Under the pieces are notes generated by a model. It was not told the DNA's origin and made no database searches. It was given only the letters and a program-made list of their open reading frames with translations. A program made the translations under genes and the position numbers. A stretch of 64,000 bases of DNA from CAWJKP01 sp963843465 (lineage in GTDB: Bacteria; Planctomycetota; Planctomycetia; Pirellulales; Thermoguttaceae). Positions 36,068-45,612 of the stretch are shown here, one piece after another; positions within the stretch are counted from its first letter, which is position 1; the number at the start of each line of letters is the position of its first letter. The stretch spans positions 1,922,001-1,986,000 of the forward strand of contig CAWJKP010000001.1 in NCBI GenBank assembly GCA_963843465.1. The letters run 5' to 3'.

Positions 36068-36112
36068 TGGTGGGCCGGCGGCCGCCGAGGCGGCCTTGAC
36101 CCACCCTACGTC
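36068..36112. repeat. GTAGGGTGGG palindrome, right copy of gatC-gatA gap
   Basis: Reverse-oriented partner of the copy at 35727-35790, ending 18 bases before the gatA start. Confidence 0.65.
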
Positions 36113-36130
36113 TGCGAGGAAGGCTGACGC

Positions 36131-37679
36131 ATGCCCCTGATCGACCTGACCGCCACGGAACTCTTGAGCCTGCTCGACCGCGGCGAAGTTACATCGGTCG
36201 AAGTCGCCCGGGCCTTCCTCGATCGCGTCGACGCGCTGGACGGCCGGGTGGGGGCCTTTCTTCACGTCGATCCGCCGGCGGCACTGGCTCGGGCGGAAGA
36301 GATCGACCGCAAGCGTCGCAGCGGCAAGCCGCTGGGCCGGCTGGGCGGTCTGCCGGTGGCCATCAAGGACGTGCTTTGCACGCAGGGCGAAGTAACCACC
36401 TGCGGTTCGCGGATGCTGGCCGACTTCCGCCCGCCCTACGATGCCAGCGTCGTGGCCCGGCTCAAGGCGGCCGACGCGGTGATCCTGGGCAAGACCAACA
36501 TGGACGAGTTCGCCATGGGCGGCTCGACGGAGAACTCGGCCTTTCAGAAGACCCGCAACCCTTGGGACCTCTCGCGGATCCCCGGCGGCTCCAGCGGGGG
36601 CGCGGCCGCCGCCGTCGCCGCCCGCATGACGCCGCTTTCCCTGGGCACCGACACCGGCGGCTCGATCCGCCAGCCGGCCGGTCTGTGCGGCGTGACCGGC
36701 ATGAAGCCCACCTACGGCCGCGTCAGCCGCTACGGGCTCGTGGCCTTCGCCAGCAGCCTGGATCAGATCGGGCCGCTGGCCTGGACCGCGGAAGATGCGG
36801 CGCTCTTGCTGGAAGTGCTCGCCGGGCACGACCCCCTGGACTCGACCTCCATCGACCGCCCCGTGCCGCCTTACAGCCAGACCGTCCGCTGTCCGCTTGC
36901 GAACCTGCGGATCGGCCTGGTCCGCGAGCACTTCGGCCAGGGGCTCTCTTCCGAGGTCGAGGCGGCGGTCCGCGAGGCGATCGGCGTCTACCGGTCGCTG
37001 GGGGCCACGGTCCGGGAGCTCTCCATGCCGCACAGCAAGTACGGCGTGGCGGCCTATTATGTGATCGCCCCCTGCGAGGCCTCCAGCAACCTGGCCCGCT
37101 ACGACGGCGTCCATTTCGGCTACCGCACCGACGAGAAAGCGATCGCCGCCGAACTGGAGGCCCAGCGAAAGGACCTCGCGCCGGGGCGACCAGGCGGCGC
37201 TGGCGGCGCTAGACAATCCGCTGGTGCGGATGTACCGCCGCAGCCGGGCGGAAGGCTTTGGGGCCGAGGTCAAGCGGCGGATCATGCTGGGCACCTACGC
37301 CCTCAGCGCCGGCTACTACGACGCCTATTATTTGAAGGCCCTCAAGGTCCGCCGCCTGATCCGGCAGGACTTCGATCGGGCGTTTGACGAGGTGGACCTG
37401 ATTACCGGTCCGATCACCCCCGGCCCGGCCTTCAAGATCGGCGAGAAGATCGACGACCCGCTGGCCATGTACCTTTACGACCTCTACACCGTGAGCACCA
37501 ACCTGGCCGGCATCGGCGGGATCTCGATCCCTTGCGGGCTAAGCAGAGACGGTCTTCCCATCGGCTTGCACCTGCAAGCGCCGCCCTTTGAAGAAGAGCG
37601 GCTCCTGCGGGGCGCCTCCATGTTCCAGCAGGCGACGGATTGGCACACGAGGAAGCCGCAGATGAAGGATGAAGGATGA
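36131..37679 (+). CDS. gatA: Aspartyl/glutamyl-tRNA amidotransferase subunit A, one frame break
   Basis: About 515 residues from the ATG at 36131. The amidase-signature catalytic residues are visible: Lys in LPVAIKDVLC, cis-Ser in TDTGGSIRQPAG and the nucleophilic Ser region SRIPGGSSGGAAAAVAARM. The frame breaks near 37182 (RKDLAPG to DQAALAALDNPLVRMYRRSR); deleting one G of a GGGG run restores it. The C-terminal part (DYYDAYYLKALKVRRLI-like, PITPGPAFKIGEK, GISIPCGLSRDGLPIGLHLQ) is normal. Its last codons merge into a GATGAAGGATGAGAG repeat. Confidence 0.95.
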
Positions 37680-37791
37680 GAGATAAGGGATGAGAGATGA
37701 GGGATAAGAGATAAGGGATGAAGGTGAAGACATGCGTGTCTGCATCCCTTATCCTCGTCTCTTATCCCTCATCTCTTATCCCTTCATCCCT
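37663..37791. repeat. GATAAGGGATGAGAG inverted array after gatA
   Basis: Left arm (about 37665-37724) of short GATGAAGGATGAGAGATAAG units and right arm (about 37746-37791) of the complementary CTTATCCCTCATCTCTTATC units can form a stem of roughly 45 base pairs. It overlaps the ends of gatA (+) and the pentapeptide gene (-) and may be a shared terminator. Confidence 0.85.
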
Positions 37792-38128
37792 TCCGCGTGC
37801 GGATCCGCGTGCCGTGGCGGACGCTCAGGTCGATCTCTTCGGGCGGGACGTTGTTGGGGAAGTAGGCGCCGCTGATCTTGGCGTTCTGGAGGGAAACGCC
37901 TTCGAGGTCCAGATGGCGCAGATCGCAGCCGCGGAGATCGGCGTCGCGCAGATAACAGTCGCGGAGCAGGACCTTCCGCAGATCCGCCTTGCGCAGGTCG
38001 GTGCCGCGGAGATTGGCGGCGCTGAAGTCGAGCACCTCGCGGTCGGCGATCGCGCGGTGGAAGCCGTCGAAATCTCCGGCCCGCAGGCAACGGAAAGCCG
38101 GGTCTTGAGGGAAGCGGGGCTCGCTCAT
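37784..38128 (-). CDS. Pentapeptide-repeat protein
   Basis: 114 residues from the ATG at 38128. After a short N-terminal part (SEPRFPQDPAFRCLRAGDFD), pentapeptide A(D/N)LxX repeats run from about residue 38 to 90 (FSAANLRGTDLRKADLRKVL, DCYLRDADLRGCDLRHLDLE). This forms a right-handed quadrilateral beta-helix. The role is unknown and no transport or DNA-gyrase-protection context is visible. Its 3' end overlaps the large inverted repeat next to gatA. Confidence 0.8.
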   Translation of the reverse strand: MSEPRFPQDPAFRCLRAGDFDGFHRAIADREVLDFSAANLRGTDLRKADLRKVLLRDCYLRDADLRGCDLRHLDLEGVSLQNAKISGAYFPNNVPPEEIDLSVRHGTRIRTRKG

Positions 38129-38293
38129 TGGTACACCTTGGGGGTCAGGATGGTGGTGGGACCTGCTGGCTCGGTCCACCCTGGAAACTATAGGTTGCCC
38201 GGACGCTGCTGCGATCTAGCGCCAACCCAATCGCATGGGGGGTAAGCGAACTTGACAGGATGCCGCGACACGAGTTGCGCAACGCGCATTGAC

Positions 38294-38314
38294 TGTATTG
38301 CGATCTGCAATACA
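38294..38314. promoter_or_regulatory. Candidate operator of the TacA/TacT-like module
   Basis: Perfect inverted repeat TGTATTG-N7-CAATACA, 30 bases upstream of the antitoxin start and likely overlapping the promoter. Antitoxins of the ribbon-helix-helix type bind such sites to autoregulate. Inferred from symmetry and position. Confidence 0.5.
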
Positions 38315-38343
38315 ATGGGAAGTGAAGAAGGGAGGTGGGCGAA

Positions 38344-38649
38344 ATGCGGAATCCCCGGTCATCGAGAAAAGCCCGCACGGCGAAAACGGCCAGCCCGCTG
38401 ATGGTTCGGCTGGACAAGGAGAGCAAGCGTTGGTTGGCCGAGGCCGCCGGCTTGCGGCACATCCCGGTAAGCGATTACGTGCGGGCGGTCCTCGTGCCCC
38501 AGGCGCGGCGCGAGGTGCAAGCGGCTCGCGAGTTGGTTATCGCGCTCACGCCCGAAGAACAGTTATTGTTCTGGAACGCCTTGAATGAGACGCCGCAACT
38601 GACTCCGGCGCAGCGACGCCTGGGCGCAATCATGCGAGGTGAGTCGTGA
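38344..38649 (+). CDS. DUF1778/TacA-like antitoxin
   Basis: 101 residues from the ATG at 38344, with GGGAGG 11 bases upstream. The N-terminal half has a ribbon-helix-helix pattern (SPLMVRLDKESKRWLAEAAG, HIPVSDYVRAVLVPQARREV). The C-terminal half (VIALTPEEQLLFWNALNETP, LTPAQRRLGAIMRG) is typical of DUF1778 antitoxins that wrap a GNAT toxin. The toxin gene starts at a GTGA overlap with its stop. Confidence 0.85.
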   Translation: MRNPRSSRKARTAKTASPLMVRLDKESKRWLAEAAGLRHIPVSDYVRAVLVPQARREVQAARELVIALTPEEQLLFWNALNETPQLTPAQRRLGAIMRGES

Positions 38650-39170
38650 ACGCTGTTGGATTCCCGGCCGGGCTCCGTTTGGAGCGACTTCGGCGTGAAC
38701 ATCCGCGCCGGGAGTTCCACTGCGGCGAGTCGAAGGTGGACGATTGGCTGGCAACCGGAGCACTACAGCACCAGGAAAAACACCTATCCGTGACCAAGGT
38801 GCTTTTGGACGACGAGGGCTCGATTGCCGGCTACTACACGCTGGCGACCGGCCAGGCCGATTTCAGCGACCTGCCAGCCGAGGTGGGAAGGTCATTGCCG
38901 CGCCGAACCTTGCCGGTCGCCATCCTGGCTTGGCTGGGGGTCAGTTCCGAACATCAGCGTCGGGGGTTGGGAACCCTCTTGCTGGCAAAAGCCCTGCGAG
39001 ATTGTTGGGAAGCGGGAAAGACATTCGCATTCGTCGCCTTGGTCGTGGACTGCCTCTCCGACGCCGCGAAAGCGTTCTACCAACGTTGGGACTTTCAGGA
39101 GTTGCCCGGTCGCCCCTACCAGCTCTATCTGAGTGCCAAGCGGCTGGACGCGATGATGAAGACCGCGTGA
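38646..39170 (+). CDS. GNAT acetyltransferase toxin, TacT-like
   Basis: 174 residues from a GTG at 38646. The N-terminus (LRREHPRREFHCGESKVDDW) and the acetyl-CoA loop (LGVSSEHQRRGLGTLLLAKA, i.e. RRGLGT) are GNAT features. The C-terminal catalytic-tyrosine segment is FYQRWDFQELP. These match TacT-type toxins, which acetylate aminoacyl-tRNA and block translation. With the DUF1778 antitoxin directly upstream it forms a type II module. Toxicity is predicted, not shown. Confidence 0.85.
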   Translation: MNAVGFPAGLRLERLRREHPRREFHCGESKVDDWLATGALQHQEKHLSVTKVLLDDEGSIAGYYTLATGQADFSDLPAEVGRSLPRRTLPVAILAWLGVSSEHQRRGLGTLLLAKALRDCWEAGKTFAFVALVVDCLSDAAKAFYQRWDFQELPGRPYQLYLSAKRLDAMMKTA

Positions 39171-39264
39171 CCCGCGTAGGCTGACCCACGCGGTTCCCGA
39201 GGCGTGCGGACGAGTGAACCGTGCACGATCATGTGGTACGGCAAGCCGGCGCCGCGGGTCGGAT

Positions 39265-41256
39265 CTAGTCGCCCGGCGGCGCAATGACTGATGCGATGGA
39301 CTCGACCAGGCGCTCGTGGGGGACAGGCTTGGTGAGATGGGCGGCAAAGCCCGCTTCGTGGCTTCGCAACAGGTCTTCCTCTTGCCCGTAGCCGCTCAGC
39401 GCAATGCCGGGAAACGTGTGTCCTCGCGCGCAGCTCGCGCATCAGGTCGTGCCCGCTGCCGTCCGGCAGTCCCAAATCGCTGAGGAGCAGGTCGAAGGGG
39501 CGCCGGCCGGCCAGCTCCAGTGCCGTGGCTGCGTCGCCTGCCGTTGCCACCTCGTGCCCGTCCGCGGTCAATACCAAACCCATAATCTCTGCCGTAACGC
39601 CGTGGTCTTCGACCAGCAGAATCCGCAAGGGGCGCAGGCGCGCTTCCGGGGCGTGGCGGGGGCCGGCGATTCGAGCTGGCCGGGAGGTGCGCAGCGTGGC
39701 AGCCGGACGCGGAACGTCGCGCCCTTGCCGCGGCCCTCGCTGTGGGCCTCGATGCTGCCGCCGTGCATCTGAACCATCGTTTTGCTGATTGCCAGACCCA
39801 ATCCCAACCCGCCGAATTGTCGGCTGATGGCCCGTTCCGCCTGCTCGAAGGCGTTGAACAGCCGCGGCAGGGCGTCCGGGTCGATGCCGATGCCGCTGTC
39901 GCTGACTTCCACCACCACGTGTTCCGGCCCGTCGCGGCGGCAGCGGATGCCCACGCGACCCTCGTGCGGCGTGAACTTGACGGCGTTCTTCAAGAGATTC
40001 CAGAACACCTGCTGGAGGCGGGTGACGTCGGCTTCCACCCAGTAGGGCCCGTCGGCCCCCATTTCCACGGTGAACTCCAGGCTTCGCGCCTGGAGGTCGG
40101 GCCGGCACACCTCGACCGCATAGTCGATCACCGCGCCGAGATCCACGCGCTGCTTCTGAAGCTCGATCGTGCCCCGCGAAATGCGCGTCATGTCCAGCAG
40201 GTCGTCGATCAGCCGGGCTTCCATCTCCGCGTTGCGGCGGACCATCCCCAGCGTCCCGCGCACCTCCTGATCCAAGTCCGGCCTGTCCTCCAGCATCGAC
40301 ACCCCCATCACCACCGGCGCCAGCGGCGTGCGCAGCTCATGGCTGAGGACGGCCAGGAAATAATCCTTGGCGCGGTTGGCAAGCTCGGCGACCGCTTTGG
40401 CCCGGTCGGCGGCGTCCTTCGCGGCACGCAGGTCGCTCTCCAGCCGCTTCCGCTCCGTGATGTCTTGAACCAGGGCCAGAACACAATCCAGCGTCCCGTC
40501 CTCCTTTCTCATGCACTGTGCCGAAAGGCTGGCATAAACGATTTCGCCGTCCTTGCGGATAAAGCGCTTATCCGTGACGTAGCCTTTGCTGGCACCGCCG
40601 AGCATTCGCTGGAACTGCGCGTCCTCGCCGGCCAGGTCGTCGGGGTAGGTCAATTCGGTCCAGGTCTTGGAGCTCAGCTCCTCTTCCGAATAGCCGAGCA
40701 TTTCCCGCAGCCGTCGGTTGGCCTCGATCCAGTCCTTGCCTGCCGACAGCATCGCCATGCCGATCAGTCCCTGCTCAAAATACCCGCGGAACCGCCGCTC
40801 ACTTTCCAACAGCCATTGCTCGGCCCGTTGGCGTTCCTCGATCTCCTTTTGCAGGCCGCGGTTGGCATCCGCCAGCTCGGCACGCGCGGCCTCGGTCCGG
40901 CGACGGCTCTCGTGAAGCGATTCGCTCAACAAGGCCACCACGACGCCCACGACGACATACAGGCCGAGGCTCACCTGGTGCTCCGGATCGTGGAGCAGAA
41001 ATGAACCCCGGGGCTCGATGAAAAGATAAGCTGCCAGCAGAGCGCCGGAAATGAGGGCCAGCAAGGAAGGGCCCAGACCGCCGTACCAGGCGGTAAACAT
41101 GATGGCCACGAAATACGCCGAGAAGGGCGCCGCGCTGCCCAGCACGGGACTAAGCAGCTCCCGCGCCAACGTTGCGAGTATGATGGCAATCACCGCCGCC
41201 CCGTATCGCAGCAATCGTGAACGCTGGCGCAGCAAGTCTTCCGATGTTCGCGGCAT
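39265..41256 (-). CDS. Hybrid histidine kinase with C-terminal receiver, two frame breaks
   Basis: About 663 residues from the ATG at 41256. A membrane N-terminus of several hydrophobic segments (AAVIAIILATLARELLSPVL, APFSAYFVAIMFTAWYGGLG) of MASE1/DUF4118 type is followed by a PAS domain (FRGYFEQGLIGMAMLSAGKD), HisKA (LAVLSHELRTPLAPVVMG) and HATPase_c (NLLKNAVKFTPHEG, SDSGIGID, FGGLGLGLAIS). A receiver domain follows (RPLRILLVEDHGVTAEIMGL, LLLSDLGLPDGSGHDLMREL). The frame changes near 39640 and near 39415 (LRAR to FPGIALSGYGQEEDLLRSHE); the last segment ends at a TAG at 39265. A one-piece hybrid kinase is the simplest reading; a separate response-regulator gene is possible. Confidence 0.85.
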
Positions 41257-41486
41257 AGCCTTATCGCCGGGTGTCAGATTCCTTTTCAAAAATGCCCTGC
41301 GATGCACGACCGCCGGAGCGTGGCCGCGGTCCAAGGCCCATTATAGCCGCAGACTGCCCGTGCGTCTATTCGCGGCCGGCGTCTTCGTGGACCCGCGCCG
41401 AGGGCTTGTGGAAGAGCCAGCCACGCACGATAATGCCCTGCGGCAAATCGCCGATCTGCCTTGGACCGGGTGTTGGGGGGTGTGCC

Positions 41487-42758
41487 ATGACGCCGAGACA
41501 GCGGGTGCTGGCGGCCTTGAATCACCGCGAAGCGGATCGCGTGCCGATCGACTTCGGCGGCCACCGTTCCTCGGGCATCGCAGCCATTGCCTACGCCAAG
41601 CTGCGCGACGCCTTGGGCCTGGAAAAGCGGCCGATCCGCGTCTACGACCCGATCCAGCAGCTTGCGATCATCGACCAGGACGTGCTGGAACGCTTCCACG
41701 TCGACACCATTGAGCTGGGCCGGGGATTCGCCGAGGAGAGCGGCCACTGGGCCGACTGGGTGCTGCCCGACGGCTCGCCCTGCCAGATGCCCGCCTGGGC
41801 CCTGCCCCAGTGGGAAAGCGGCCAATGGGTGCTCAAGGGAAAAAGCGGCCGGGTGATCGGGCGGATGCCACCCGGCGCGCTCTACTTCGAGCAGTGCTAT
41901 TGGCCCTTCTCGGAGCAGGACGACCTGGACCGCCTGGGCGAGGCCCTGGAAGATGTGATTTGGGTCGCCATGCGGAGCCCGCCCGGCCCGCTGGTGATGG
42001 GCCCCGACGGCGACCGGGTGCTGGCCGAAGGCGCCCGCAACCTCCGCAGCCGCAGCGATCGGGCGATCATCGGCCTGTTCGGCGGCAACCTCCTGGAGAT
42101 CGGTCAGTTCCTCTACCGCAACGACAACTTTTTGGCCCTGCTGGCCGGCAATCCGGACCGCGTCCGGGAAGTGCTCGATCGGCTCGTCGAGATGCACCTC
42201 GCCAACCTGGAGAGATACCTGGCGCTGGTGGGCGACTCGATCGACGTGATCCTTTTCGGCGACGACCTGGGGATGCAGTCCGGCCCGCAGATCTCGCCGA
42301 AAATGTACCGTGATCTCTTCAAGCCCCGCCACGCTCGGATGTGGCGGCGCGCCAAGGAGCTGGCCGGCGTGAAGGTCATGCTCCATTGCTGCGGCGGCGT
42401 CCGCCCGCTGCTGGCCGACCTGATCGATGCCGGACTGGACGCGATCAATCCCGTGCAAATCTCCTGCAAGGGTATGGACGCGGCCGAGCTGAAGCGCGAC
42501 TTCGGCTCCCGTTTGACCCTCTGGGGCGGCGGCTGCGATACCCACGGGATTCTCGCCCATGCCAGTCCGGCCGAGATCCGCGACCATGTCCGCCGCCAGG
42601 TCGAGATTCTCAAGCCCGGCGGCGGCTTCGTCTTCCAACAAGTCCACAACATCCTGGCCGACGTTCCCCCGCAGAACGTGATCGCGATGCTCGACGCGGC
42701 GTATGAGTTCGGGGGTTACACGCCCGGGGAGGACTACCGGTTGGCCGGGAGGAGATGA
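41487..42758 (+). CDS. Uroporphyrinogen decarboxylase-fold protein (UroD/MtaA type)
   Basis: 423 residues from the ATG at 41487. It begins TPRQRVLAALNHREADRVPI DFGG-like and has GLFGGNLLEIGQFLY, LVGDSIDVILFGDDLGMQSG, ISPKMYRDLFKPRHARMW and VMLHCCGGVRPLLADLIDAG, then LTLWGGGCDTHGILAHASPA. This is the UroD/MtaA/CmuA superfamily in its non-heme form, commonly methyltransferases acting on cobalamin-bound methyl groups. Substrate unknown. It overlaps the next gene (TGA inside ATGATG). Confidence 0.88.
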   Translation: MTPRQRVLAALNHREADRVPIDFGGHRSSGIAAIAYAKLRDALGLEKRPIRVYDPIQQLAIIDQDVLERFHVDTIELGRGFAEESGHWADWVLPDGSPCQMPAWALPQWESGQWVLKGKSGRVIGRMPPGALYFEQCYWPFSEQDDLDRLGEALEDVIWVAMRSPPGPLVMGPDGDRVLAEGARNLRSRSDRAIIGLFGGNLLEIGQFLYRNDNFLALLAGNPDRVREVLDRLVEMHLANLERYLALVGDSIDVILFGDDLGMQSGPQISPKMYRDLFKPRHARMWRRAKELAGVKVMLHCCGGVRPLLADLIDAGLDAINPVQISCKGMDAAELKRDFGSRLTLWGGGCDTHGILAHASPAEIRDHVRRQVEILKPGGGFVFQQVHNILADVPPQNVIAMLDAAYEFGGYTPGEDYRLAGRR

Positions 42759-43129
42759 TGAAGATCGCAATACTGAGTGCAGTCATGCTGGCGGTAGTTG
42801 CAGAGATTTCCGTGCTTGGTTGCAAGCAGCAGGCGGACCGGGAAGCATGGGTGCGCAAATGTCTGACGGAGCTCAACGAGATCAAGCCAGGGATGACGAG
42901 AGCGGAGATCGAGAAGCGCGTGCAGATGGACGGAGGAATTCAGGATTTGGTGACCGTTCGATACCTCCATCCCGAATGCTACCTCCATCCCGAATACGAG
43001 TGTTTCAAGATCAATGTCGAGTTCTCGGTCAAACGCAATCCAGCCAATCAGAATCGCATCGTCCCATCACCTGATGACAAGGCAGTCACAGTCTCAAAGC
43101 CGTATATCGAGAATCCGGACTTGGATTGA
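42755..43129 (+). CDS. Small lipoprotein
   Basis: 124 residues from the ATG at 42755 (a second ATG follows directly). An N-terminal signal with lipobox-like ISVLGC near residue 23 precedes a charged domain (EAWVRKCLTELNEIKPGMTR, AEIEKRVQMDGGIQDLVTVR). The EIKPGMTRAEIEKR pattern recalls the SmpA/OmlA/BamE family of small outer-membrane lipoproteins, but the match is short. It is translationally coupled to the UroD-like gene. Confidence 0.7.
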   Translation: MMKIAILSAVMLAVVAEISVLGCKQQADREAWVRKCLTELNEIKPGMTRAEIEKRVQMDGGIQDLVTVRYLHPECYLHPEYECFKINVEFSVKRNPANQNRIVPSPDDKAVTVSKPYIENPDLD

Positions 43130-43237
43130 GGGCCTTGGCCCGTGCGGGCCGCAAACGTGTTTGCGAGCCCCGTCGACAGACCCAAGGCAGGACCCCGGGG
43201 CGCGACGGTTCGGCGCCTCTCGCCGAAGACCCAAGAC

Positions 43238-44094
43238 CTATCCGACCTGGGCGCTCATCACGTGCGCCAAGCCCCCAACTCGAAGCCCGTCCTTCCGGTT
43301 GGTGAAATATCGTGCATTGATTTCTTTCGCGCCATTGTCCGTCAGATGGTGGAAACCCATCGCTCGAAGTTCTTGGGCCAAAGATGCGGGGTCGAACAGT
43401 GCGCGCGACGGTTCCCCGGCTGACGCTACCCGCCGCGCCAGCGCACCGAGGGCGGACTTCTGGACGGGGGTCAACAACGACGGTGAGACTCCGTAGTCAA
43501 AAACAACGCCGCTTCCGCCGGGGGCCGACGCGATGAAACGCAAGGTCGCCATCACCACCTCGGTCGTCAAGTACACGGTCACGCCAAGCCAGGAAAAGAA
43601 GGTGCGTTTGCTTGGATCGCAGCCCGCATCTCGCAGGCTCTCTGCAAGCGTCTGCGTCGTAAAGTCAAGGGGCGCGAACGTGACGTTCCTTGGGGGCGTG
43701 ATGGCGTTTCCCTCCAGGCAGGATCGTTTCCAGTTCTGCGTGGCAGGGTGATCGACTTCAAACAGCGCAATGCGTTCTCAGGATAAGGGTTTCGATAAGC
43801 GAACGTGTCCAAACCTGCGCCAAGAATGACGTATTGGCATACGCCACGCTGGATGGCTGCGGCGAGTTCCTCCTCGGCGTACCGGCCACGCGCCGCGGCA
43901 AAGGCACGCACAAACGGCGATAGCGGCGTGGTCTCAAACTGACGAGGATCAGCTCGTAGTGCCGCGGCGCGTTGTTGGCCAATGATGCGAAGTGCCAGCG
44001 GGTCGTCGAAAATTTTCGGATCGTCCAGCAGTTGATGCGCCGCGCGTTGCATGGCCACGCGAAATGCCGTCGCACTCGGTTGGTGTTCTATCAT
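43238..44094 (-). CDS. Class I SAM-dependent methyltransferase (TIGR00027/LCM type), one frame break
   Basis: About 285 residues from the ATG at 44094. The N-terminal part (SATAFRVAMQRAAHQLLDDP, KIFDDPLALRIIG) and SAM site (QYVILGAGLDTFAYRNPYPE) belong to the LCM/PPM-like TIGR00027 family. The frame breaks near 43780 (one missing base) and continues as IALFEVDHPATQNWKRSCLE, FAPLDFTTQTLAESLRDAG and TFFSWLGVTVYLTTEVVMAT. The product is probably an O-methyltransferase; its acceptor is unknown. It is encoded alone. Confidence 0.87.
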
Positions 44095-44125
44095 ACCAAG
44101 TGAATTTCAGCCGTCCCTCGTGAAT

Positions 44126-44164
44126 TCCCCTCACCCCAACCATCTCCCGGAGGGAGAGGGGGAC
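44126..44164. repeat. REP-like palindrome, CCCTCTCCC family, copy 4
   Basis: CCCCTCACCCCAACCATCTC followed by CCGGAGGGAGAGGGGGACC, just 3' of the nucleotidyltransferase gene and upstream of the methyltransferase. Confidence 0.85.
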
Positions 44165-44175
44165 CGCTCGGGTCG

Positions 44176-45000
44176 TCAATACTCGACCTTCGCCCCCTTC
44201 AGCCGCGCCGCAATCGAGGCCACGTCGCGGCGGCTGGTCAGGTCGAGGACCCCGGCTCGAACGGCGACCACGCTGAACGGCTCGCCTAGGCGGTCGATCG
44301 CGTACTGGACCGCGTCGGGTAACTCCAACTCGCCGCGGACGGACAACGGAATCCGGCGGCAGGCCTCGAAGATCGCCGGCACCAGCCGCCAACAGTTCAT
44401 GCTCAGCCAGAGCGGGCGCGGCAGGGCGGCCAGGGTCGCCTCGGCCGGTTTCTCGAGGATCCGCGAGAGGCGGCCCTGCTGGTCGATCTGGCCCAAGGCG
44501 AACTGCCGGATCCGCTCCGGGGCGATGTTGCTGGAGGCCAACATGCTCTCCAGCTCGAACAGCGCCACAGCGGCTCCCGCCTGGTCCCTCAGCCCGCACA
44601 GGGCCTCCTGGGGATAGTAGGTGTCGGAGTTGACGGCCAGGAAGGGATCGCCGCCGGCGAACGACTCGGCGGCAGCCACGGCGTCGGCCGTTCCGCGGGG
44701 CTGGGCCTGGACGGCGAACTCGATGGTCAGCCTTTGCGGCGGGGCCTGCTCCTGGTAGTAGCGGCGGATCGCGTCGTGGTCCGGGGCCACCACCAGGCAG
44801 ACCCGGCGATAGCCCGCCTCCGCCAGGCCCGTGAGCACGTAGTCCAGAAAGGGGCGATCGATGGGGATCAGCGCCTTGACGCCGGTCTGGGCGACCGCTT
44901 TTTGGCGGGCGTCCAAGGGGGCCGTTTCGTCCGATCGGCGCATCCGCGTGCCCAGGCCCCGCGCGAGGATCACGGCCTTCTCCAGGGCAGGCTGGCTCAT
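44176..45000 (-). CDS. Nucleotidyltransferase (sugar-phosphate NTP transferase type)
   Basis: 274 residues from the ATG at 45000. The N-terminal nucleotide loop (EKAVILARGLGTRMRRSDE) replaces the common LAGGxGTRL pattern, followed by KALIPIDRPFLDYVLTGLAE, VQAQPRGTADAVAAAESFAG and FLAVNSDTYYPQEALCGL (Asp of the metal site). Such enzymes make NDP-sugars from sugar-1-phosphates. The sugar and base cannot be told. ARGLGTRMR keeps the glycine and arginine of the signature. Confidence 0.87.
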   Translation of the reverse strand: MSQPALEKAVILARGLGTRMRRSDETAPLDARQKAVAQTGVKALIPIDRPFLDYVLTGLAEAGYRRVCLVVAPDHDAIRRYYQEQAPPQRLTIEFAVQAQPRGTADAVAAAESFAGGDPFLAVNSDTYYPQEALCGLRDQAGAAVALFELESMLASSNIAPERIRQFALGQIDQQGRLSRILEKPAEATLAALPRPLWLSMNCWRLVPAIFEACRRIPLSVRGELELPDAVQYAIDRLGEPFSVVAVRAGVLDLTSRRDVASIAARLKGAKVEY

Positions 45001-45165
45001 GGCTGCCTTACTCTTCCGACCGAAACCAAACCACAAAGGACACAAAGAACACAAAGGCAGAAACTTGGAAAACGCGCCGCGGCACTACACTAGCAAGCCG
45101 CCTTCGCCCGGTCCGATGCCTTCAACTTTCGTGCTCTTCGTGTTCTTTGTGGTTGACTGTGGACG

Positions 45166-45612
45166 TTATCTCTTCGGCTCGGGCTCCTCGCTCACCACGA
45201 CGCTCTCCATCACGTCGCCGGCACGGATCGCATCGACCACCTCCTGCCCTTGGATCACCCGGCCGAAGATCGAGTGCTTGCGGTCCAGCCAGGGCGTGGC
45301 GACGTGGGTGATGAAGAACTGGGAGCCGTTGGTGTTCGGGCCGGAGTTGGCCATCGAGAGCACTCCCGGGCCGTCGTGTTTGAGGTCCTTGTGGAACTCG
45401 TCGGCGAAGGTATAGCCCGGGCCGCCGGTCCCCGTTCCCTTGGGGCAACCGGTCTGGATCATGAAATCGGGGATCACGCGGTGGAACTTCAGCCCGTCAT
45501 AGAAGCCCTGCTTGGCCAACTTCTCGAAATTGGCCACGGTCTTGGGGGTCTTGTCGGCGTGCAACTCGAGTCGGATCGTGCCTCGCTTGGTGACAATCGT
45601 GGCCACTTTCAT
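45166..45612 (-). CDS. Cyclophilin-type peptidyl-prolyl isomerase
   Basis: 148 residues from the ATG at 45612. The cyclophilin core is complete: GTIRLELHADKTPKTVANFE, YDGLKFHRVIPDFMIQTGCP, GPGVLSMANSGPNTNGSQFF ITH-type and HSIFGRVIQGQEVVDAI. Catalytic Arg is in FHRVIP and FMIQTG is intact. It lacks a signal peptide, so it acts in the cytoplasm. Downstream (45001-45165) lie inverted ACAAAGAACACAAAGG repeats. Confidence 0.95.
   Translation of the reverse strand: MKVATIVTKRGTIRLELHADKTPKTVANFEKLAKQGFYDGLKFHRVIPDFMIQTGCPKGTGTGGPGYTFADEFHKDLKHDGPGVLSMANSGPNTNGSQFFITHVATPWLDRKHSIFGRVIQGQEVVDAIRAGDVMESVVVSEEPEPKR

Noticed and set aside
37182..37182. Programmed frameshifting in gatA, mdh or infB
   Set aside because: No slippery heptamer with a downstream stem is evident, the sites differ in kind, and there are too many of them for programmed events.
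41286..42770. 494-codon antisense frame opposite the UroD-like gene
   Set aside because: Complement of a well-supported gene; no start context and no domain.
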